A stretch of 64,000 nt of DNA from Pseudomonas khavaziana (GTDB lineage Bacteria; Pseudomonadota; Gammaproteobacteria; Pseudomonadales; Pseudomonadaceae). The notes beneath the pieces are model-generated. The model was given only the letters and a program-made list of their open reading frames with translations, did not search any database and was not told the DNA's origin. Shown piece after piece: positions 49,924 to 58,289 of the stretch. The stretch covers positions 124,001 to 188,000 of the forward strand of contig NZ_JAHSTT010000003.1 in the NCBI RefSeq assembly GCF_019145205.1, given 5' to 3'. The position numbers were made by a program, and so were the translations under genes. The stretch's first letter is position 1. Every line of letters begins with the position of its first letter.

Positions 49924-49963
49924 AAGGCCCGCGGCAGTTCAGTCGTCCGCGGGCCTTCTTTTT
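49924..49963. terminator. Bidirectional terminator between receptor and porin genes
   Basis: AAGGCCCGCGG and CCGCGGGCCTT arms, with CTTTTT on the plus side and a longer T run on the minus side. It is not directly after any gene, so it ends a short transcript or attenuates a leader. Confidence 0.8.
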
Positions 49964-49976
49964 GCGGGAAACAGTC

Positions 49977-50011
49977 GACACCAGAAAAAAGCAACACGGA
50001 GCCTGGTGTCA
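49977..50011 (+). promoter_or_regulatory. Leader hairpin before the porin gene
   Basis: GACACCAG (from 49978) pairs perfectly with CTGGTGTC about 18 bases on. It follows the terminator and ends some 40 bases before the porin ATG. It may stabilise the mRNA or affect translation. Confidence 0.4.
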
Positions 50012-50048
50012 CAGCGCGTACTCAACCCGTAATAAGGAATATAAGAAT

Positions 50049-51365
50049 ATGTTGAAGCAACGGATGAGTCTGATCGCTCTGGGGATTTTGAGCGCATCGA
50101 CAGCAATGGCAAACGACCAGGAGCAATCCAAGGGGTTTGTTGAAGACAGCCACCTGAACATCGCTGCACGTAACGCCTACATCAGCCGTGACTACAAAAA
50201 CGGCAAGCAGGACAAAGCTGAATGGGGCCAAGGCTTCATCGGCAAGTTCGAGTCCGGCTTCACCCAAGGCACTGTGGGCGTGGGTGTGGACGTGATTGGC
50301 CAATACGCTATTCGCCTGGACGGTGGTAAAGGTCGCGCTGGCGCCGGCGGTATCGACTTCTTCAAGCAGGGCAATGGCACTATCGATGACAACGGCAAGC
50401 CCAACCCGGGCTCGGCGCCACACGATCTGGCCAAAGGCGGCGCTGCGGTGAAGTTCCGCGTTTCCAACACCGTGCTCAAGTACGGTGATCAGTTCCCGGC
50501 TGTACCTGTGCTGCAGTACGACAACTCCCGTCTGTTGTCGGAAACCTACACCGGTACGTCGATCGTTTCCAAAGAGATCGCCGGTCTGCAACTGGACGCT
50601 GGTCACTTCACCAAAGAAGCACGCAAGAGCATGGAAGGCACCGACAGCGGCCGCCTGAAAAGCATCGACTACATTGGTGGTAGCTACAAATTCACCGAAA
50701 GCCTGTCGGCTGCCCTGTACGCTTCCGACATGCAGGACGTGCTGAAGAAGCAATACGTCAACGTCAACTACGTGCTGGCCCTGCCAGACCAACAGTCGCT
50801 GACGTTTGATTTCAACGGCTACAAAACCAAGTTGGACAAGAGCTTTGCCCTGGAAAACCAAAAGGACGAAGACGCTCGCGACAACAAGATCTGGAGCCTG
50901 GGCGCCACATGGGCCGTTGGCCCGCACAGCTTCACCATCGCCCACCAGCGCAGCACCGGCGACACCGGCTACCTGTACGGCGGCTACCGTAACGCTGGCG
51001 GCATCGGCGACGGCGGCAACACCATCTTGCTGGCCAACTCCTACTGGTCTGATTTCAACGGCAAAGATGAGCGCTCCTGGCAAGCGGGCTACGGCCTGGA
51101 CTTCACGCCCTTCGGCGTGCCTGGCTTGACCTATAACATTGCTTACGTGCGTGGCACCAACATCGACGACGGTACCAACCGTGGCCGTGGCACTGAGCGT
51201 GAAATCTTCAACCAGTTCAAATACGTCGTTCAGAGCGGCCCAGCCAAAGACCTGAGCCTGCGTGCTCGCGCTTCGTGGTTGCGCGTGTCCAACAACGCCA
51301 GCGAGTACAACGTTGGCGGTAACGAAATCCGTCTGTTCGCCGACTACCCGATCAACGTTTTCTAA
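50049..51365 (+). CDS. OprD-family outer-membrane porin
   Basis: 438 residues, signal peptide MLKQRMSLIALGILSASTAM cleaved after AMA. The mature start SKGFVEDSHLNIAARNAYIS and the C-terminal FADYPINVF are typical of OprD porins, which take up amino acids and small organic acids. A gene of this family (OprE) also lies next to aguA in P. aeruginosa, but the exact orthologue is uncertain. AAGGAATATAAGA stands before the ATG. It is followed by a strong terminator. Confidence 0.88.
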   Translation: MLKQRMSLIALGILSASTAMANDQEQSKGFVEDSHLNIAARNAYISRDYKNGKQDKAEWGQGFIGKFESGFTQGTVGVGVDVIGQYAIRLDGGKGRAGAGGIDFFKQGNGTIDDNGKPNPGSAPHDLAKGGAAVKFRVSNTVLKYGDQFPAVPVLQYDNSRLLSETYTGTSIVSKEIAGLQLDAGHFTKEARKSMEGTDSGRLKSIDYIGGSYKFTESLSAALYASDMQDVLKKQYVNVNYVLALPDQQSLTFDFNGYKTKLDKSFALENQKDEDARDNKIWSLGATWAVGPHSFTIAHQRSTGDTGYLYGGYRNAGGIGDGGNTILLANSYWSDFNGKDERSWQAGYGLDFTPFGVPGLTYNIAYVRGTNIDDGTNRGRGTEREIFNQFKYVVQSGPAKDLSLRARASWLRVSNNASEYNVGGNEIRLFADYPINVF

Positions 51366-51390
51366 TTGATCGAGCGTCGCGCCTGATTCC

Positions 51391-51433
51391 AGGCAATAAA
51401 AAACCCCGACTGGTTCGGGGTTTTTTATTGCCT
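51391..51433 (+). terminator. Rho-independent terminator of the porin gene
   Basis: Nineteen-base perfect arms (AGGCAATAAAAAACCCCGA and complement) with a four-base loop; T-rich on both strands, so it can also serve the convergent M48 gene. Confidence 0.93.
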
Positions 51434-51472
51434 GGCGGCGAGTGTTTTCGCCTGGGTGGAGTGTTCTGAATG

Positions 51473-53050
51473 TCAGGCTTTAACCGGCGCGAGCTTCTTG
51501 CAGTTTTCCTTGCGTGCGGGGTATTGCTCGCACTTGCGCAGCACGGTTTGTACCTGCTGCGTATTCTGCAGTTGCTGGTTGGCCAACAGCTTTTCAGTGA
51601 TGAACAGCTCTTCCGAGCCCAGATTGCGTTCGGCCTTGTCGATCATCGCCAGCGCCGCTTGCCCATCACCCCGCTTGAGGTGGTAGCTGATCATCAAGTC
51701 ATAGGTCGAAGGGCCGGCCAGGGACCAGTCCTTGATCGCCTGCAACTCTTTCAACGCTTCGCTGTTTTTACCCTGGGCCAGGCGCACGGTATAGGCGGTG
51801 CGCCGAATACTCGGCTGGTCCTTGACCGGCGAAGCCAGTGCCTTGCGGATAAACCTTTCGGCATCCGGCACTTTGTTTTTCTCCAGGGCATCGATAGCAA
51901 AATACGCGTCCTTATAACCCTGCAAGGCCTTCGCCACTTGGGGCGTGTTCTTCATCTTCGACCAGCTCTGCGGATTGACCCGGGCGCGGCGTTCCTGGCG
52001 ATATTCGCGTTGCAAGTACTGGCGCAGCTCGGTGTCGCGGTCCATGGCCGACATATGCGAGCGGTTGAAGTACTGGGTGGTCGCGGTGATGCCGGTGGTC
52101 AGGCCGTCCTTGACCAGCACGTCCAGCTCTTTGGTGAACTGGTTGAGATTGAACTGCTGCAGCGAATCCTGCATGGCATTCTTGCGCGCCGTGAGGAAGC
52201 CCGTGAGCAATGGCTTCTGCTTGCCCTGGAAATCATTGAGGCGCTCCAGGCTATGGGTGGCGGCGCGCGGGGCGTAACCGGCGCGGATCATCAAGTCGGT
52301 GCCGAGCAGGTCAGCCTGGTCTTCCTGGCTACGACCCCAGGCGGTGCTCCATACCTGATCGGAAAAGGTATTGGCCAGTGCGGTGTACAGCACCGTGTTA
52401 CCGATGGTCTTTTGTGTGCCGGCCGGGTCTTTGCTGAACAGTTTCATCGTCCCGGAGCTGCGGTCGACGCCCGTATCGGCAGCCATGGTGGCCAAGGCGA
52501 CCGTGGAGGCGACGGTGGTGAACATGTCTTTCTGCTGCTGGAAGGCGGCCATGCGGTCATGGTGATGCAGCAGCACATGGCTCATTTCATGGCCAAGCAT
52601 TGCCGCGATTTCGTCTTCGCTGGCAACGTTGTCCAGCATGCCCAGCGGTACGAACAGGTTGCCGTAAGGGTCTGCCGATGGCCCGAAACCATAACTGTCG
52701 GTGATCTTCACCTGCAGCGGCGGCAACTCCCCCGGCCAGCCCTTGGACAAGCGCGTGACAATGCCCTGCAAGTAGCCTTGCAACATCGGGATATCCACCA
52801 GGTTCTGCTGACGCGCTTCGGCAGCCGGCACCGCCCGCCCGTCGTAGCTCAGGCGCTGCTGGCTCTGGCGCTGTGGATCGAGCTTGTAGTATTGGCGTAC
52901 GTCGGTGTTGTCCACGTAGTGGCCCTGGACCCGGGATTGGGTCGAAGGCCCCACCAGGTTCAAAAACGCCTGGTCTGCGCCCTTCAAGGTCGCGCAACCA
53001 CTGAGCACGGAACAAGCCAACAGGCTGGCTGCCACTCGATATCCCTTCAC
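51473..53050 (-). CDS. M48-family metalloprotease lipoprotein
   Basis: 525 residues. The N-terminus has a lipobox (ACSVLSGC), so it is a lipoprotein. The zinc motif HExxH is HEMSH in MLGHEMSHVLLHHHD. The C-terminal half is helical, TPR-like, as in BepA/YfgC. The GTG at 53050 is chosen because AGGAG lies seven bases upstream. BepA-like proteins repair or degrade misassembled outer-membrane proteins; that role is inferred. It is third in a unit with a small periplasmic protein and a CHASE2 protein. Confidence 0.85.
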   Translation of the reverse strand: MKGYRVAASLLACSVLSGCATLKGADQAFLNLVGPSTQSRVQGHYVDNTDVRQYYKLDPQRQSQQRLSYDGRAVPAAEARQQNLVDIPMLQGYLQGIVTRLSKGWPGELPPLQVKITDSYGFGPSADPYGNLFVPLGMLDNVASEDEIAAMLGHEMSHVLLHHHDRMAAFQQQKDMFTTVASTVALATMAADTGVDRSSGTMKLFSKDPAGTQKTIGNTVLYTALANTFSDQVWSTAWGRSQEDQADLLGTDLMIRAGYAPRAATHSLERLNDFQGKQKPLLTGFLTARKNAMQDSLQQFNLNQFTKELDVLVKDGLTTGITATTQYFNRSHMSAMDRDTELRQYLQREYRQERRARVNPQSWSKMKNTPQVAKALQGYKDAYFAIDALEKNKVPDAERFIRKALASPVKDQPSIRRTAYTVRLAQGKNSEALKELQAIKDWSLAGPSTYDLMISYHLKRGDGQAALAMIDKAERNLGSEELFITEKLLANQQLQNTQQVQTVLRKCEQYPARKENCKKLAPVKA

Positions 53051-53063
53051 CGCAACGCTCCTT

Positions 53064-53429
53064 TTATTGATTGCAACCGGCACCAAAACCGATGGTGGAA
53101 TTATTGCGGCTGTCCTTGGCCTGGCTTTTGGTCAGGCCCTGGCAAGGCAGGTCGACGACGTTCAGCGGTGGTTCGATGCGCAGGTCCATGGTGTCCAGCC
53201 AGACCTTCTGGCCGGCCAGTTCTACCTGCACCAGATCCAGCGCCTGGTTGTACTGCAACACCGGCACGGGCTGGGTGGGCGCATCCTTTTTCGCCAGCTC
53301 ACGCTGTTGCTTGCCCTGTTCGTCGAGCACCGTCACCGGGTCGGCCAGGAACGCCTGGATACTGTGGGTTTCCGCCCAGGCGCCTGGGGTGAAGAGGGCG
53401 GCGAGCAAGACAATCAGACTTCTGTTCAT
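53064..53429 (-). CDS. Small periplasmic protein
   Basis: 121 residues, with signal peptide MNRSLIVLLAALFTPGAWA and a mature domain with two C-terminal cysteines that could form a disulfide (LPCQGL and GAGCNQ). No family recognised. It lies between the CHASE2 and M48 genes, 13 bases from the latter, so the three probably function together at the envelope. Confidence 0.75.
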   Translation of the reverse strand: MNRSLIVLLAALFTPGAWAETHSIQAFLADPVTVLDEQGKQQRELAKKDAPTQPVPVLQYNQALDLVQVELAGQKVWLDTMDLRIEPPLNVVDLPCQGLTKSQAKDSRNNSTIGFGAGCNQ

Positions 53430-53466
53430 CCTTGGGTTCCTTGAGTCAAAGGGCAAAGCGGCACAC

Positions 53467-54810
53467 TCAGCGATCGCGGTCGAAGAAAGCTTCGATCCGC
53501 TCGCTGAACAACACCAACGACAGCAATACAATGCCCAGCACGTTGACCGGGGTGATGTCATTGAGGCTCAGCAGCACACTGACCGCCGCCAACATCGACA
53601 TCACCAACAGCCACGACGGGCACGGCGAGGTAAAAAACCAGATTTCCTGGCGCCGCCAACGGCTCCAGGTGCGATGGCCCGCCAGGCGCCGTGCGTGCAG
53701 CGCCTTGAGCACGGCAATCAACGCCAGCAGCCCGAGTTCCAGCAGGTCCAGCCAATTGAAGGGCAGGGCGGGGAAATTGGCCGGTTCATGGTCGTAGGCC
53801 ATGCCTGAATTGATCAGGTTATCCAGGGCCATGGCATGCAGGTAAACGCCGGGGAGCTGGCCGTGTACCGGTGACTCCACCAGATCCCCCGTGGACGCGA
53901 TATTGGCACCCACCAGCACCAGGCGGTCGCGCAGCAACTCTGCGATCAATGCCTGATCGTCGGGGTCGCTGACCTCCAGGTCACTGGCCGACAAGGTCAG
54001 CGTATAAGGGCACCGCGCCTGGGCCGAGTCATCAAGCTTCCAGAACACGGCCTGAAAGAACTGCGCCACCCCGTCCAGCAAAAAATGCCGCGCGGGCGCG
54101 CAGTGGCTGATATCCGCAATACGCGCCTGTTCCGGCGCCAGCTTCAGCCCCCATTGCACCGCGATGGGCTGGCGCTGCACAGCGGTTTGCGCATCCACCG
54201 GCGGCGGCTTGCACTCGTGCGCGGCACAGAACACCCGGTACAGCGCCAAGGCGGGGGTTTCCATCAGCCCGGCCTGGGTGTGCTTGGCCAGTGGATACTT
54301 GTCATCCACCCCTTCCCACACCACCAGGGCTGGGCGGCTGACCTGCATAAAAGGCGCCAGCGTATTGGCCTGGCCCGCCTCTGCGCGCGTCAACCCGGTA
54401 TTGGCCAACCACAGCGGGATGCCCTGGCGTTGATAACGCTCAAACACATTCGCCAGCAACTGACTGCCCCGCGCCGGGTCGCCCAACGAGTGGTCATGGC
54501 TGTACAGCAAATCCACAAACACCGCTTGAGGCTTGTAAGCCAGCAGGCGCTTGAACAACTTGCTCTGCTCGCCATAAGGCATGGGCCACGAACTGTTGTT
54601 GCGCATCAGGTAGGCATCATCGATCAACACCACCGCCACCCGCTGCTGCCCAAGGCTCGGGTAGTGACTGGCGAACATGCGATTGAGCCACTGCGCCGAC
54701 GCCTTGTCGCTGGAACTGGCCAGGCCGAAAGGATCAAGAATCGCCAGCAACACGATGATGACCGCCAGCCAATAGCGGCGGTATTTGAACAGCGGAGGGT
54801 TCGACAACAT
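53467..54810 (-). CDS. CHASE2-domain membrane protein without output domain
   Basis: 447 residues. One N-terminal span (YWLAVIIVLLAILDPFGL), a periplasmic CHASE2 sensing domain (about 40-350, VAVVLIDDAYL), then three C-terminal membrane spans and a short basic end. Usual CHASE2 proteins carry a kinase or cyclase at the end; here none is present. The ATG at 54810 is used; the in-frame TTG at 54873 would lengthen the N-terminus without benefit. Confidence 0.82.
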   Translation of the reverse strand: MLSNPPLFKYRRYWLAVIIVLLAILDPFGLASSSDKASAQWLNRMFASHYPSLGQQRVAVVLIDDAYLMRNNSSWPMPYGEQSKLFKRLLAYKPQAVFVDLLYSHDHSLGDPARGSQLLANVFERYQRQGIPLWLANTGLTRAEAGQANTLAPFMQVSRPALVVWEGVDDKYPLAKHTQAGLMETPALALYRVFCAAHECKPPPVDAQTAVQRQPIAVQWGLKLAPEQARIADISHCAPARHFLLDGVAQFFQAVFWKLDDSAQARCPYTLTLSASDLEVSDPDDQALIAELLRDRLVLVGANIASTGDLVESPVHGQLPGVYLHAMALDNLINSGMAYDHEPANFPALPFNWLDLLELGLLALIAVLKALHARRLAGHRTWSRWRRQEIWFFTSPCPSWLLVMSMLAAVSVLLSLNDITPVNVLGIVLLSLVLFSERIEAFFDRDR

Positions 54811-54926
54811 CCATGTCTCGATTAAAGGCACAAGCAAGGCGGGGTTTTTAACCGGAGTGGGAGGGAGTGTCAAATGGAAAAGTGGCTAATTGCCATATAG
54901 CGCCCGACGTACGGATCGCCACTCGT

Positions 54927-54963
54927 AAAAAAGCCCCGACCTATTCAGGTCAGGGCTTTCCTT
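54927..54963 (-). terminator. Terminator of the DUF3077 gene
   Basis: On the minus strand, AAAGCCC-T-GACCT and AGGTC-G-GGGCTTTTTT with a four-base loop and six T. It is 55 bases after the DUF3077 stop. Confidence 0.82.
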
Positions 54964-55000
54964 TGTGGGAGCTGGGCTTGCCCGCGATGACGTCAGCCCG
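54964..55000. repeat. Single REP sequence of another group
   Basis: GTGGGAGCTGGGCTTGCCCG, which differs from the main group (AGGGGG changed to AGCTGGG). Only one arm is present. Confidence 0.6.
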
Positions 55001-55017
55001 CGCACCACACGACTTCT

Positions 55018-55302
55018 TTATTGCTCAACATTCCCTGGCGACTCCAACACCTTCACCACATCATCAATCACCGCCTTGCTCATCTCCTGCAAATAATGCG
55101 ACGCCCAGGCATAACGGTCCGTGTCCTGCGCCATCGCCGCATCTTCCGCGAGCAGCTTGGCGAGATGGAGCAGGTCGGAAACGTGATGCAAGGCTTCATG
55201 CAGGGAGACACCGCTGTTGACGCGGAACAGAGGTTGGTCGGAGTGAAAGGAAAAGGGGGTGACGCCGAGGGTGGTTAACGCAGACGCATTTGTAACGGTC
55301 AT
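55018..55302 (-). CDS. DUF3077-family protein
   Basis: 94 residues, helical and acidic (VSLHEALHHVSDLLHLAKLL and ASHYLQEMSKAVIDDVVKVL). The layout matches the Pseudomonas DUF3077 family of unknown function. GGGAG precedes the ATG. A conserved structured leader element lies 58 bases upstream (55360-55548). Function unknown. Confidence 0.75.
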   Translation of the reverse strand: MTVTNASALTTLGVTPFSFHSDQPLFRVNSGVSLHEALHHVSDLLHLAKLLAEDAAMAQDTDRYAWASHYLQEMSKAVIDDVVKVLESPGNVEQ

Positions 55303-55359
55303 CGGTAAAACTCCCGTATCAAGTGAGAGCTACCACATTCGTTATCAGGCGAATTGGGT

Positions 55360-55548
55360 GGCAGCTGTGCGCAGGCTGATAAACCGGAGATACAGGAACC
55401 CGGCAGACCCGAAGGTCTCCCACGCACAGCCGCCATTGCACGAATTTTGAGGCGAAAAAAAAACGCCTGCAAATCGGGTTTTGGGGGCGCTTGGTGTGCG
55501 CCTGCATCTTGCCGGGTTATCAGGCCCGGTCGCTGAATTGGCAGCGAC
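55360..55548 (-). ncRNA. Structured leader element, copy 2
   Basis: On the minus strand: 5' hairpin GTCGCTG-CCAATT-CAGCGAC (55529-55548), long-range stem GGCGGCTGTGCG (55423-55434) with CGCACAGCTGCC (55360-55371), and hairpin AGACC-TTCG-GGTCT (55405-55418). It contains an extra AGGCG/CGCCT hairpin around a T run at about 55450-55468, which copy 1 lacks. It is placed before the DUF3077 gene. Confidence 0.6.
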
Positions 55549-56057
55549 AGGAGGGAGGGTAGCGTGGTGGGGCGTGGGGAGCAATCGGGAAAATGGATTG
55601 GTTAGACGCCTGCTGGGTTAAGAGCAGGAATTGACTGGATAATTATTGGTTTTATGGGAGCGGCATAATTATTGGCTAGCCATAATTTTCTATAAAAGCT
55701 TGATTGCTAGCGAAAGGCGCTGGCTGAGGTGAGAAGGCGCGAGAGCATGCCACGCTGATCGTCGGTGGATTGGATGGCACACGAGGCTTCCGGATTGCAA
55801 TGTGTGGAAAAAGAGGGCTTGCGGAAACTACAAGGCTCTCACGTTTCTGCGAGGGCTTCGTTTTGTATGGTGCGGCACCAGGAGTCAAATCGTATTCCAA
55901 TATATTGATTTCATTCAATAAATGCTCGTAAGAAAAATGACGCTATCTCTAAAAGTACCCTGGTTTCAGTCAAAAGACATTTATCTGGTGAGTCTGTCAG
56001 TCGGACTTATGCGGCTAACTGTAGATGGAGCTTGTAGCGTGAAGTGGTTGCAATGGA
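55549..56057. other. Junction region between core and island
   Basis: About 500 bases with no credible gene. The left part is core-like; the right part, beyond the tRNA-derived repeat at 55863, becomes AT-rich. Confidence 0.5.
55863..55886. repeat. Left attachment-site repeat (tRNA-Thr 3' end remnant)
   Basis: TTGTATGGTGCGGCACCAGG followed by AGTC. It equals positions 63901-63925 except for one missing C, in the same orientation, and corresponds to the T-arm and CCA end of a minus-strand tRNA-Thr. It marks the left end of the island. Confidence 0.75.
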
Positions 56058-57140
56058 CTAAGAGCAATATTCGCAATCTACATTTCTCTGGACAGAAAAT
56101 GCACCAAAATCAAAATCTTTAAGGTTAAATTCTAGACGCTTATTTATCACGCCCATAAATTCTAACGGGACTCCAAAAATTAATTTTATTGCTTCTGTAG
56201 CTGTAATCGATGCAGAAATGCTGCACAGAGGCCCCAGACTTCCTATTTTCCTGTACTTCCTGTTAAGCTTTTTGACACCAAATAGCTCTGCGGCATTGAT
56301 TGGAGTGAGAACCTTATCAAAGCAATGAAAGCAAGCTGTAACTCCGGGGATTACGACTTGGCCGACTAGCGTTAGATGCAGATTATAACCTCCTCCAATG
56401 ATATGCGATATTCTATTCTTCAGGCAGAAGTCGGAAACAATCTTGGACGTGTGGTCAACGCTTGGATAATCTGCGCAATTTATAATCATGTCAGGTATAC
56501 ATGGAAGTTGCTCAAAGTCTTCAACGGACTGCATTTTTTTGATATATGTATATAGTCCGGTTCCATATGAGGTTTTTATATTGTTATAAGCTGCGGACAC
56601 CTTTGGAGTCCCAATATCTGCCTCAAAAAAAAGATCCTGTCTATGGAGGTTGGATTCCTCAACAATATCATCATCCATAACAGTAATGTTCTTTACGCCT
56701 GCCTTGACCAAGCTATGTAAAACCCATGTGCCTACTGCACCAAGCCCCACAATTAGCACATTTCCACTCCATCCTTTCCGGAGTGAATTGTTGATGGCTG
56801 AAGTAGAGTGGAAATAACTCTCAAGTGTATTTATTAGTCTAGGAAATGAGTGCAGGCTCGACTGTTCATATTCTTCATCAATCTCAATCAGTACATACTT
56901 TGAATGAAGAAATTCAACTAGATCACTAAGCTCGTTAAGCAGTACTTCGGGGTATAGAGCACCGATTGACGCCACTGTCATCAAGCCATCAAATTGCTGA
57001 AGTAATTCAACGATGTTTGAGTACTTGAGATCGAGTGAAAATCCAACTCTTAGATTACTATCGAAAAACTCAATAAGCGCACCGCGACGCACTAATGCAA
57101 TGCAGCTTCTAAGCCTATAAACTTTATTTTCCACAGACAT
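56058..57140 (-). CDS. MccB/ThiF-family E1-like adenylyltransferase (first type)
   Basis: 360 residues from the ATG at 57140, which has AGGG about nine bases upstream; a start at 57182 is possible but would overlap the previous gene by 59 bases. Residues 1-100 look like a RiPP recognition element or MccB peptide clamp (LDLKYSNIVELLQQFDGLMT). The E1 core follows: VLIVGLGAVGTWV (nucleotide loop), ESNLHRQDLFF (Asn, Arg, Gln of adenylation), GTPK lysine and NCADYPS aspartate. Zinc cysteines are CFHC and CEYC. All adenylation residues are present, so it is likely active on a peptide carboxylate. AT-rich, foreign-looking. Confidence 0.8.
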   Translation of the reverse strand: MSVENKVYRLRSCIALVRRGALIEFFDSNLRVGFSLDLKYSNIVELLQQFDGLMTVASIGALYPEVLLNELSDLVEFLHSKYVLIEIDEEYEQSSLHSFPRLINTLESYFHSTSAINNSLRKGWSGNVLIVGLGAVGTWVLHSLVKAGVKNITVMDDDIVEESNLHRQDLFFEADIGTPKVSAAYNNIKTSYGTGLYTYIKKMQSVEDFEQLPCIPDMIINCADYPSVDHTSKIVSDFCLKNRISHIIGGGYNLHLTLVGQVVIPGVTACFHCFDKVLTPINAAELFGVKKLNRKYRKIGSLGPLCSISASITATEAIKLIFGVPLEFMGVINKRLEFNLKDFDFGAFSVQRNVDCEYCS

Positions 57141-58236
57141 CGCAAACATCCCTAGCTGGAATTTCAATCCATTCAATTTCACCTTTTCCAGTCATAAACT
57201 CTCCTCGCTTAGAAAGTCTCGACTTATAGGCATTGCCGCCAGCAATGTAATTCAGTAGTTGCACGCAGCCGTACGACGCTGAAAAGAGTGACATGCTGTA
57301 AAGCCCACCACTACCTCCGATAACATGAGTTTTCGTGATGCTAGATTCATGTATCTTATAGGACGGCTTCCAATCCGCTAACGCTACGGTAAAGAAATTA
57401 GTAGAGCAATCAACACAATTGGACTCGCCGGGAATATAAAAGTCTCCCGTGCTCATTAGGTGCGCGTCAAAGCCTCCCGCTACATAGAGAGGAATGTTTT
57501 TTCTCCATAAATATCGCCCGAGCTTGGCTGATGTATGGCCGATATACGGTTCGTCTGCCGTATTAACAACTAACGAGGCGTCATCTACAAGGCCAGAAAG
57601 ATCAGTGAGCGGCAATAGTTTGTCCTGTATGCCAATTACATCAATTTCTGAATTTATTCTGAGAAGGTAGCGTTTTAGGGCATGAACTTTCGGCTGCCCT
57701 AATTCCGACTTTGAAAAATACGGATGTCTTTCGGAAGAGTGCTGTTCAAGTTTTTTATTGTCTACAAGCGTGAGCTTTGAAACGCCTGCTCTGGCTAAGC
57801 TGATGGCAATTGAAGAGCCAATTGCACCAATCCCAAAAATAACGCAGTGGGTATCCAAAATTCGCTTATGAGCAACTTCTGCAGGCACTCCAAAAATCCA
57901 ATCCGACAGAAAATTAATCTGCCTTGAGTATCGAGAGTTCTGGTCTATATGAGATGGATGCTCTAGCACGCCATTGTCGATCAAGTATTGCAACGTCGAT
58001 TTTAATTCGTCGGCATCCAACTCAAAATCAAGGCGTTCTAAATGGGTGGAAAGCGAATGAATTCCATCAAAGACTGACAATAATTCGCTGAAAGCAGGAT
58101 CAATCTGGATAGATAGCTTTTGCCTAGTGTTAATATGATAAAACTGAATGGTACAAACATCAGTTTCAGTCATAGACACGTAAACATCCACGCTGTCTTT
58201 TATCTTTAAGACAGGATTCAGTGTGAAAGCGTCCAT
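57124..58236 (-). CDS. MccB/ThiF-family E1-like protein (second, diverged type)
   Basis: 370 residues, ATG preceded by TAGGA. The N-terminal 110 residues look like an RRE-type winged helix (FSELLSVFDGIHSLSTHLER and DADELKSTLQYLIDNGVLEH). The core has VIFGIGAIGSSIAISLARAG and zinc cysteines CVDC and CDVC. Where the first enzyme has NLHRQ this one has SSERH, so the usual Asn and Gln are replaced while Arg, Lys (GQPK) and Asp (TADEP) remain. It may activate a different substrate or form a heterodimer with the first. It overlaps the next gene. Confidence 0.78.
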   Translation of the reverse strand: MDAFTLNPVLKIKDSVDVYVSMTETDVCTIQFYHINTRQKLSIQIDPAFSELLSVFDGIHSLSTHLERLDFELDADELKSTLQYLIDNGVLEHPSHIDQNSRYSRQINFLSDWIFGVPAEVAHKRILDTHCVIFGIGAIGSSIAISLARAGVSKLTLVDNKKLEQHSSERHPYFSKSELGQPKVHALKRYLLRINSEIDVIGIQDKLLPLTDLSGLVDDASLVVNTADEPYIGHTSAKLGRYLWRKNIPLYVAGGFDAHLMSTGDFYIPGESNCVDCSTNFFTVALADWKPSYKIHESSITKTHVIGGSGGLYSMSLFSASYGCVQLLNYIAGGNAYKSRLSKRGEFMTGKGEIEWIEIPARDVCDVCGK

Positions 58237-58260
58237 TCTTCATCCTACCGAGAGGGAATG

Positions 58261-58280
58261 GGTGCCAAAATGTTGGCACC
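58261..58280. promoter_or_regulatory. Hairpin between peptide gene and E1-like genes
   Basis: Perfect arms GGTGCCAA and TTGGCACC with a four-base loop, in the short gap between the peptide stop and the E1-like gene start. There is no T run after it, so partial termination or RNA stabilisation is more likely than a full stop. Such hairpins often raise precursor over enzyme levels. Confidence 0.5.
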
Positions 58281-58289
58281 ACTCCATAA

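Larger units (their letters stand above)
49636..50048. other. Intergenic region with receptor promoter and porin leader
   Basis: About 410 bases with no gene. It contains a bidirectional terminator hairpin (49924-49963) and a leader hairpin before the porin. Near 49690, AATGCTTTGCATT-like sequence loosely resembles a Fur box. Confidence 0.5.

Noticed and set aside
55676..56122. Small open frames around the left island end
   Set aside because: They have no ribosome site or protein-like composition and overlap the attachment repeat.
56058..58236. Thiamine or molybdopterin E1 enzymes (ThiF/MoeB)
   Set aside because: There is no ubiquitin-like partner ending in GG, and both proteins carry an N-terminal peptide-binding-like domain absent from ThiF and MoeB.
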